Below, piece after piece: positions 13,924 to 19,130 of a DNA stretch of 19,130 bases; the stretch's first letter is position 1; each line of letters opens with the position of its first letter. This stretch comes from an uncultured Eubacteriales bacterium (GTDB taxonomy: Bacteria > Bacillota > Clostridia > Oscillospirales > Butyricicoccaceae), in the NCBI GenBank assembly GCA_910586105.1, contig CAJUGU010000042.1, forward strand, positions 9,542 to 28,671. The letters run 5' to 3'. The position numbers were made by a program, and so were the translations under genes. The notes beneath the pieces were generated by a model. The model had not been told where the DNA came from and made no database searches. It was given only the letters and a program-made list of their open reading frames with translations.

Positions 13924-13928
13924 TCAAA
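13916..13928. promoter_or_regulatory. FabT-like operator
   Basis: TTTGTCAATCAAA, read on the minus strand as TTTGATTGACAAA, close to the FabT box core TTTGATTATCAAA known from streptococci and relatives. It covers the fabD -35 and positions about +8 to +20 of the fabH transcript, so binding could block both. No MarR/FabT gene lies in the window. Confidence 0.6.
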
Positions 13929-13971
13929 CTATTTTGAAAAAACAGGGAATCCCGGTCCACCTGCGGCCGGG

Positions 13972-14192
13972 TCATTTCAAAAATCGGGCCATTTCTTACC
14001 TTGCAGGCGAAGCGTTTTATCATCGGGATCCCCCGTCCCGCCCGCGGGCGAGATGAAGTTTTTACTCGATTTTTTTACAAAAAAATCGCGGGGTCGAGGG
14101 GCGGAGCCCTCGTCGCCCGACGCAGCGGGCGAAATCTCCCGCGTGCGCGTCTGGCGGCGCGGCTGACCGCCCGCAAATACAGCAAAATTCAG
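13972..14192 (+). repeat. Divergent third copy of the structured repeat, in the fabH leader
   Basis: About 221 bp, same plus-strand orientation as copy 2, landmarks in the same order. Read in reverse from 14192: CTGAATTTTGC start (copy 1 GCTGAATTTTGCC), CGGGAGATTTC module, a 24-nt hairpin module at 14112-14089 aligned with the copy-1 insertion (19 of 24 identical), a 22-nt palindrome CGATTTTTTT/AAAAAAATCG (14067-14088), CGCCCGCGGGCGGGAC, and an ATTTTTGAA end near 13978. The palindrome keeps the 10+2+10 geometry with unrelated sequence. Homology is by module order and short matches, so less certain than the first pair. Confidence 0.5.
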
Positions 14193-14250
14193 GAAAGACT
14201 GCGGCCGCAGCCGCCGCAAGGGCGCTTTCCAGGTAAAGGAGTGTGGAGCT

Positions 14251-15228
14251 TTGGGAAGTCAGATCACTGGCTTTGGCGCATATTTACCCCCGCAAAGGCT
14301 TACGAATGGCAGGCTCGAACAGCTTGTCGATACAAATAACGATTGGATCGTGCAGCGCACCGGCATCCGGGAACGCCGCATCGCGAACGGCGAGGGGACG
14401 GCCCAGCTGGCCGCAAAGGCCGCGCGCCGCGCATTGGAAGACGCCGGGAAAACGCCCGCCGACCTCGACCTGATCGTCGCGGCAACCGTAACGCCCGATC
14501 GATTTACCCCCTCGCTCGCCTGCATGGTGCAGGCCGAGCTGGGCGCGGCGAACGCAGCGGCGTTCGATATCAGCGCCGCTTGCTCGGGCTTCGTTTATGC
14601 GCTTGATATTGCGGACAGCTTTTTGCAGGCAGGCAAGTTCCGCACCGCCCTGATTTTGGGGGCCGAAACGCTCAGCCGCATCGTCGACTACAGCGACCGC
14701 TCGACCTGCATCCTCTTTGGGGACGGCGCGGGCGCCGCCATTGTCGAGGCTTCGCCGGTGAACGGCGTCCCCGCAACCTACTTATGGGCGGACGGAGCGC
14801 AGGGCGGCGTCCTGTGCGCGCAGGCCCTGCCGCTCGGCGAAGACCCGCTGGGGGAACGCGTCCCGCAGGATATCCACAGCCGCGCCGTGCATATGGCGGG
14901 CGGCGAGGTGCTCCGATTCTCACTGTCGGAAGCGCCGCGCGCTATGGACGAGGCGCTCCGCCGCGCCGGGCTTACGATCGACGACATCGACTGGGTCGTC
15001 CCCCATCAGGCCAATAAACGCATCATCAGCGGCATCATCCGCCGCTACCGCCTGCCGGAAGAGAAAGTCTATGTCAACATCGACCGGTTCGGCAATACCT
15101 CCAGCGCGACCATCCCGATCTGCCTTGCAGAAATGCGGGAACGCGGCCTGCTCCAAAAAGGGCAGCGGCTGCTGCTGGTCGGCTTCGGCGGCGGGCTGAC
15201 CGCAGCGTCCGCTATTATTCAAATTTAA
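14251..15228 (+). CDS. fabH: Beta-ketoacyl-ACP synthase III
   Basis: 325 residues. It condenses an acyl-CoA primer with malonyl-ACP to start fatty acid synthesis. Catalytic triad visible: C111 in DISAACSGF, H252 in VPHQANKRI, N282 in RFGNTSSATIP; also the C-terminal GFGGGLTAAS loop. It begins at TTG 14251 with AAGGAG nine bases upstream; no ATG fits in frame. A rare start plus a long structured leader suggests low or tuned translation of the first gene. It is followed 13 bp later by fabK. The fabH-acpP pairing common in Clostridia is absent, as fabK comes next. Confidence 0.96.
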   Translation: MGSQITGFGAYLPPQRLTNGRLEQLVDTNNDWIVQRTGIRERRIANGEGTAQLAAKAARRALEDAGKTPADLDLIVAATVTPDRFTPSLACMVQAELGAANAAAFDISAACSGFVYALDIADSFLQAGKFRTALILGAETLSRIVDYSDRSTCILFGDGAGAAIVEASPVNGVPATYLWADGAQGGVLCAQALPLGEDPLGERVPQDIHSRAVHMAGGEVLRFSLSEAPRAMDEALRRAGLTIDDIDWVVPHQANKRIISGIIRRYRLPEEKVYVNIDRFGNTSSATIPICLAEMRERGLLQKGQRLLLVGFGGGLTAASAIIQI

Positions 15229-15241
15229 GGGGAAGGCGAAC

Positions 15242-16198
15242 ATGGAAACCAGACTTACAAAACTGTTAGGCATCGAATACCCGGTGATTCAGGGCGCAAT
15301 GGCATGGATCGCGGAACACACGCTTGCAGCCGCTGTCAGCGAAGCCGGCGGCCTCGGTATCATCGCAGGCGGCGCCGCGCCCGTCGACGTGGTGCGCGAA
15401 GAGATCCGCAAAGCGCGTGAGATCACACGAAAGCCAATCGGCATGAATATCATGCTCCTGTCGCCCAACGCCGACGATCTGGCGCAGCTCGCCGTCGACG
15501 AAAGGATCGAGGCGCTGACCACCGGCGCGGGCAACCCGGGGAAGTATATGGACGCCTGGAAGGCCGCGGGTATCAAAGTCATGCCCGTCGTGGCGTCGGT
15601 CGCGCTGGCAAAACGCATGGAACGGGCGGGCGCCGACGCCGTGATCGCCGAGGGCATGGAGTCCGGCGGGCACATCGGCGAGACCTCGACCATGGCGCTC
15701 CTGCCGCAGGTCGTCGACGCCGTCTCGGTCCCCGTGATCGGCGCGGGCGGCGCGGCCGACGGACGCGGCATGGCGGCGATGCTGGCGCTCGGCGCGGAGG
15801 GGGTGCAGTGCGGCACCGTCTTCCTGACGGCCGAGGAATGCGTCGTTCACGAAAAATATAAGGAAATGGTGCTCAAGGCGAGCGATATTTCGACCGTCGT
15901 TACCGGCCGTCCCAGCGGGCACCCGGTGCGCTCGCTCAAATCGCCGATCTCGCGCGAATGCCTCGCGCTGGAAAAGGCCGGCGACGACCGTTCGCTTGAG
16001 GAGCTGGAAGCGATCACTGCCGGCGCGCTCCGCCGCGCGGTACAGGATGGCGATTGGAAAACAGGCACGTTCATGTCCGGGCAGATCGCGGGGCTGGTGG
16101 ACAGCCGCCGTCCCTGCCGGGAAATCGTGCAGGGCATGACCGCAGAAGCGGCGGAGCGTCTTTCCGCTCTTGCGGCCCGGTTTGGAAAGGATGTTTAA
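15242..16198 (+). CDS. fabK: FMN-dependent enoyl-ACP reductase II
   Basis: 318 residues, nitronate-monooxygenase/IMPDH-like TIM barrel. It reduces trans-2-enoyl-ACP with NAD(P)H through FMN, the last step of each elongation cycle. Visible: PVIQGAMAWIAE, ALTTGAGNPG, catalytic-site AEGMESGGHIGETST (H144), the phosphate-binding GAGGAADGRGMAAMLALGAEGVQCGT, and the C-terminal GQIAGLVDSRRPCREIV. Location inside a fab operon separates FabK from the similar nitronate monooxygenases. FabK is unrelated to FabI, and is typical of streptococci and clostridia. Ribosome site AAGGGGAAGG precedes ATG 15242. No fabI is present here. Confidence 0.95.
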   Translation: METRLTKLLGIEYPVIQGAMAWIAEHTLAAAVSEAGGLGIIAGGAAPVDVVREEIRKAREITRKPIGMNIMLLSPNADDLAQLAVDERIEALTTGAGNPGKYMDAWKAAGIKVMPVVASVALAKRMERAGADAVIAEGMESGGHIGETSTMALLPQVVDAVSVPVIGAGGAADGRGMAAMLALGAEGVQCGTVFLTAEECVVHEKYKEMVLKASDISTVVTGRPSGHPVRSLKSPISRECLALEKAGDDRSLEELEAITAGALRRAVQDGDWKTGTFMSGQIAGLVDSRRPCREIVQGMTAEAAERLSALAARFGKDV

Positions 16199-16201
16199 AG
16201 C

Positions 16202-16930
16202 ATGGCAACAGCGATCGTAACAGGCGGCTCGCGCGGCATCGGCGCGGCCATCGCGCGCGAACTGGCAGGCCGCGGGCATGACGTCGTGGTCAACTGCGCA
16301 GGCTCGTTGGACAAGGCCGAAGCCGTTGCGGCGGAGTGCCGGGAAAAGGGCGTCCGCGCAAAGGCAATGGCCTGGGACGTGGCCGATTTCGAGGCGTGCC
16401 AGACGGCAGTCAAGCAGATCAGGGAAGAATTCGGCGCGCCGACGATCCTTGTGAACAACGCGGGCATCACGGCGGACGGACTGCTGATGCGCATGAAGGA
16501 GGAGCAGTTCGACAAGGTGCTCCGGGTCAACCTGAAAGGCACGTTCAATATGATGCAGGCCTGCTCCGCGCTGATGGTGCGCGCGAAAACCGGCCGCATC
16601 ATTAACCTGTCGTCGGTGGCGGGCGTGATGGGCAACGCCGGGCAGGCGAACTACGCCGCAAGCAAGGCCGGGGTCATCGGCATGACCAAATCGGCGGCGA
16701 AGGAGCTGGGCGCGCGCGGGATCACGGTGAACGCGATCGCCCCGGGCTTTGTGGCGACCGACATGACCGACGCGCTGCCGGAAGGCGTGCGCGAGAAGGC
16801 GGAGCAGCAGATCGCGCTGGGACGGTTCGGCAGGCCGGAGGAGATTGCGGCGCTGGCGGGATTCCTGGCGTCGGACGAAGCAAGCTATATCACCGGACAG
16901 GCGATCGTCGTGGACGGCGGGCTGGGCTGA
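16202..16930 (+). CDS. fabG: 3-oxoacyl-ACP reductase
   Basis: 242 residues, classical short-chain dehydrogenase. It reduces 3-ketoacyl-ACP with NADPH. Visible: Rossmann TGGSRGIGAAIA (7-18), NNAGIT (85-90), catalytic S138 (NLSSVAG), Y151 and K155 (YAASK), and the C-terminal SYITGQAIVVDGGLG. Only three bases separate it from the fabK stop, with AAAGGA inside the end of fabK, so translation is coupled. SDR proteins are easily confused, but length, motifs and operon position between fabK and fabF fix the call. Confidence 0.96.
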   Translation: MATAIVTGGSRGIGAAIARELAGRGHDVVVNCAGSLDKAEAVAAECREKGVRAKAMAWDVADFEACQTAVKQIREEFGAPTILVNNAGITADGLLMRMKEEQFDKVLRVNLKGTFNMMQACSALMVRAKTGRIINLSSVAGVMGNAGQANYAASKAGVIGMTKSAAKELGARGITVNAIAPGFVATDMTDALPEGVREKAEQQIALGRFGRPEEIAALAGFLASDEASYITGQAIVVDGGLG

Positions 16931-16947
16931 ACGGAAAGGAGACGCAA

Positions 16948-18177
16948 ATGGAACGAGTAGTCATTACCGGTATGGGCGCTGTCACGCCGGTCGGCAACGA
17001 TGTCGAACAGTTCTGGGACAGCCTGAAAAACGGGGTCTGCGGCATCGCGCCGATCACGCGCTTTGATACCTCGGACTTCAAGGTCAAGGTCGCGGCGGAG
17101 GTCAAGGGGTTCGACCCCACGCAGTATATCGAGCCGCGCGAAGCGAAGCGGATGGACGGCTTTTGCCATTATGCGATCGCGGCGGCGCAGCAGGCGGTCG
17201 ATCAGGCGGGGCTGACCGAGGGCGGCTTCGACCCCTTCCGCACGGGCGTGATCTTTGGTTCGGGCATTGGCGGGCTGACGGTGATCGAGGGCGAAGTGGA
17301 GAAGATGGGGGTCAAGGGCCCGTCGAGGGTCTCCCCGCTGTGCATCCCCATGATGATCGGCAATATGGCGGCGGCGCACATCTCGATGCGGTTCGGCTTC
17401 AAGGGCGAAAGTTTCTGCCCGGTCACGGCCTGCGCGACGGGCAACCATGCGATCGGCGAAGCGATGCGTGCAATCCGGCACGGCTATCAGGACATCGTCA
17501 TCGCGGGCGGCACGGAAAACGCGATCGCGCGGATCGGCATGGCGGGCTTCCAAAATATGAAGGCGCTGCACACGGGGGACGACCCGCTGGCGGCGTCGGT
17601 GCCGTTTGACGCGCGGCGTTCGGGCTTTGTCATGGGCGAAGGCGCCGGGGCGGTGGTGTTGGAGAGCCTGAGCCATGCGCAGGCGCGCGGGGCTGCGATC
17701 CTTTGCGAGGTGGCGGGCTACGGCGCGTCTTCGGACGCGTACCACATCACGAGCCCGGATCCGGAAGGCGAAGGCGCGGCGCAGGCGATGCGCGCGGCGA
17801 TCGCGGACGCGGGGCTGACGCCTGCGGACGTGGACTACATCAACGCGCACGGCACATCGACGCCGCTGAATGAAAAATATGAAACGGTCGCGATCAAGAA
17901 GGCGCTGGGCGACGCGGCGAAGACGGTGCGTATTTCCTCGACGAAGTCAATGACGGGGCACCTGCTAGGCGCGGCGGCGGCGATCGAGGCGATCGCCTGT
18001 GCCTGCGCGCTGAGGGACGGGATTGTACCGCCGACGATCGGCTATCGGGAGGCGGACCCGGACTGCGACCTGGATATCACGCCAAACCAGGCGGCGGCGG
18101 CCCCGATCCGGGTGGCGCTGTCGAACTCGCTGGGCTTTGGCGGGCACAACGCGACGCTGCTGCTGAAGAAGGTGTAA
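16948..18177 (+). CDS. fabF: Beta-ketoacyl-ACP synthase II
   Basis: 409 residues, thiolase fold. It extends acyl-ACP by two carbons with malonyl-ACP. The Cys-His-His set is visible: C162 in VTACATGNHAIG, H301 in NAHGTSTPLNE, H338 in STKSMTGHLLGAA, with K333. N-terminal VVITGMGAVTPVG and C-terminal NSLGFGGHNATLLL are typical of FabF. GGAAAGGAG lies before ATG 16948. It is the only elongating condensing enzyme in the window (no fabB), as usual in Firmicutes. Confidence 0.97.
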   Translation: MERVVITGMGAVTPVGNDVEQFWDSLKNGVCGIAPITRFDTSDFKVKVAAEVKGFDPTQYIEPREAKRMDGFCHYAIAAAQQAVDQAGLTEGGFDPFRTGVIFGSGIGGLTVIEGEVEKMGVKGPSRVSPLCIPMMIGNMAAAHISMRFGFKGESFCPVTACATGNHAIGEAMRAIRHGYQDIVIAGGTENAIARIGMAGFQNMKALHTGDDPLAASVPFDARRSGFVMGEGAGAVVLESLSHAQARGAAILCEVAGYGASSDAYHITSPDPEGEGAAQAMRAAIADAGLTPADVDYINAHGTSTPLNEKYETVAIKKALGDAAKTVRISSTKSMTGHLLGAAAAIEAIACACALRDGIVPPTIGYREADPDCDLDITPNQAAAAPIRVALSNSLGFGGHNATLLLKKV

Positions 18178-18181
18178 AGGG

Positions 18182-18670
18182 ATGCAGAAGATCAAACAAC
18201 TGGTGACCGAGCTGATGGACGCGGCGGCGGCGCGCGGGCTGGCGGAATTCGAGCTGGAAACCGATGAATTTAAGATAAAGATGAAGATGGGCAGCGCGCA
18301 GACGCAGGTACCGGCGGTGCCGGTGGTTGCGGCGGTACCGGTAGCGACGGCGGTCGCGCCGGCTGCGGCTCCGGCGGAGCCGGCCGCTGCGGCAGCACCG
18401 GCGTCTGCTGCGCCGTCGATCCCGGCGGGGCGGACGGTAGAGGCCCCGTTGGTGGGCACGTTTTATGCGGGGCCGGCCCCAGAGGAGCCGCCGTTTATTG
18501 AGGTTGGGCAGCGGGTCCAGAAGGGCGACACGCTCTTTATCATTGAGGCCATGAAAACGATGAACGAGATCGCGGCGCCATGCGACGGACGGATCAGCCA
18601 CATCCTGGCGCAGTCGGGCGATCTGGTCGAATACGGGCAGGTCGTTGTTGTGATGGAGGAGGAAAGCTGA
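18182..18670 (+). CDS. accB: Biotin carboxyl carrier protein of acetyl-CoA carboxylase
   Basis: 162 residues: an N-terminal helical part (1-40), an Ala/Pro/Val-rich linker (~43-82), and a biotinyl domain with EAMKTMNEI in which K125 is the biotin site (the usual AMKM variant here is AMKT). GTFYAGPAPEEPPFIEVGQ is the typical 'thumb'-bearing AccB pattern, which separates it from the carrier domains of other carboxylases. It carries carboxybiotin between AccC and the AccDA transferase to make malonyl-CoA. ATG is four bases after the fabF stop. accC/D/A are not in the window and may follow fabZ. Confidence 0.94.
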   Translation: MQKIKQLVTELMDAAAARGLAEFELETDEFKIKMKMGSAQTQVPAVPVVAAVPVATAVAPAAAPAEPAAAAAPASAAPSIPAGRTVEAPLVGTFYAGPAPEEPPFIEVGQRVQKGDTLFIIEAMKTMNEIAAPCDGRISHILAQSGDLVEYGQVVVVMEEES

Positions 18671-19092
18671 TGCTGGATCGGGAAGGGATCGAAAGGATCA
18701 TACCGCACCGGGCGCCGATGCTGCTGGTCGACCGGATCACGGAACTGACGGAAGACGGGGCGGTCGGCGAGCTGGACGTGCGGGAGGATGCGATGTTTGT
18801 GCAGGGGCATTTCCCGGGCAATCCGGTGATGCCGGCGGTATTCGAGCTGGAGGCGATCGCGCAGGTAGGCGCGGTCGCGATCCTGTCGCGGCCGGAGTTC
18901 GCGGGCAGGACGGCTTATTATGCTTCGATTGACAAGGCGAAATTCCGGCGCATGGTACGCCCGGGCGACACGCTGCGCATGGAAGTAAAGCTGGTCAAGC
19001 TGCGCGGTTCGTTTGCGGTCGCGGAGGGCGCGGCTTACGTGGGCGACGCGCTCGCGGCGCAGGCCGAGATCAAGTGCGCCATCGGCGAGTAA
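18670..19092 (+). CDS. fabZ: 3-hydroxyacyl-ACP dehydratase
   Basis: 140 residues, single hot-dog fold. It removes water from 3-hydroxyacyl-ACP to give the substrate of FabK. Visible: IPHRAPMLLVDRI, catalytic H47 in GHFPGNPVMPAVFELEAIAQ and E61 in the same motif, then ASIDKAKFRRMVRPGDTL. Two positions differ from the common HFPGxPVMPGVLxxEAxAQ (Gly to Ala, Leu to Phe), conservative changes near the active-site helix. The ATG overlaps the accB stop by one base (TGATG), and GGAGGAAAG precedes it, so translation is coupled; the upstream in-frame start at 18580 overlaps accB and is rejected. Confidence 0.96.
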   Translation: MLDREGIERIIPHRAPMLLVDRITELTEDGAVGELDVREDAMFVQGHFPGNPVMPAVFELEAIAQVGAVAILSRPEFAGRTAYYASIDKAKFRRMVRPGDTLRMEVKLVKLRGSFAVAEGAAYVGDALAAQAEIKCAIGE

Positions 19093-19130
19093 GGAACGCC
19101 GCCGCGGCGGGGGATGTCCTCCGCGGACGG

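Noticed and set aside
1..19130. CRISPR array, tRNA, rRNA or transposase
   Set aside because: No regularly spaced short direct repeats, no cloverleaf or rRNA sequence and no transposase motif were seen; the only tandem repeat is the 54-bp coding one.

Overview
The window is high-GC DNA from what looks like a gut-type Gram-positive Clostridia member (Oscillospirales-like). The clues are a FabK-type FMN enoyl reductase, a fabH-fabK-fabG-fabF-accB-fabZ order, Firmicutes-style 'SVSKWE' XRE repressors, strong AGGAGG ribosome sites and vegetative TTGACA/TATAAT promoters in AT-rich gaps. This is inference from gene content; no 16S or other phylogenetic marker was compared.

Layout. 1-3435: two overlapping co-directional genes for paralogous membrane-anchored XRE regulators, each built from a duplicated (HTH + membrane) unit; the first is cut by the window edge. 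3583-4959: a solitary murD with its own promoter. 5225-7039: a cytoplasmic GH13 amylase-family enzyme and a DUF1877/YfbM-like protein in one operon. 7040-8622: a repeat-rich stretch holding an unlisted 55-codon FeoB-associated Cys-rich membrane protein gene (minus strand), rplS with a structured leader and a strong terminator, and two inverted copies of a ~220-bp structured repeat either side of this pair. 8623-10725: a soluble hybrid PAS-PAS-histidine kinase-receiver protein. 10726-11714: a decayed membrane glycosyltransferase gene with no 5' part and four -1 frame changes. 11919-12107: a small excisionase/MerR-like HTH protein. 12247-13833 (minus): fabD, a TfoX-N-domain protein and a small conserved-looking protein, ending at a good terminator. 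14251-19092: fabH-fabK-fabG-fabF-accB-fabZ, probably continuing past the right edge.

How it fits together. fabD and the fab operon diverge from one spot at 13874-13923 where two perfect-consensus promoters lie on top of each other on opposite strands. A FabT-like palindrome covers one -35 and the early transcribed region of the other, so one regulator could switch malonyl-CoA:ACP transacylation and chain elongation together. No acpP, accC, accD or accA is present in the window. The long fabH leader contains a third, divergent copy of the structured repeat. The most unusual items are this promoter, the covarying repeat family, the doubled HTH-membrane regulators and the orphan FeoB-associated gene with a palindromic operator candidate.
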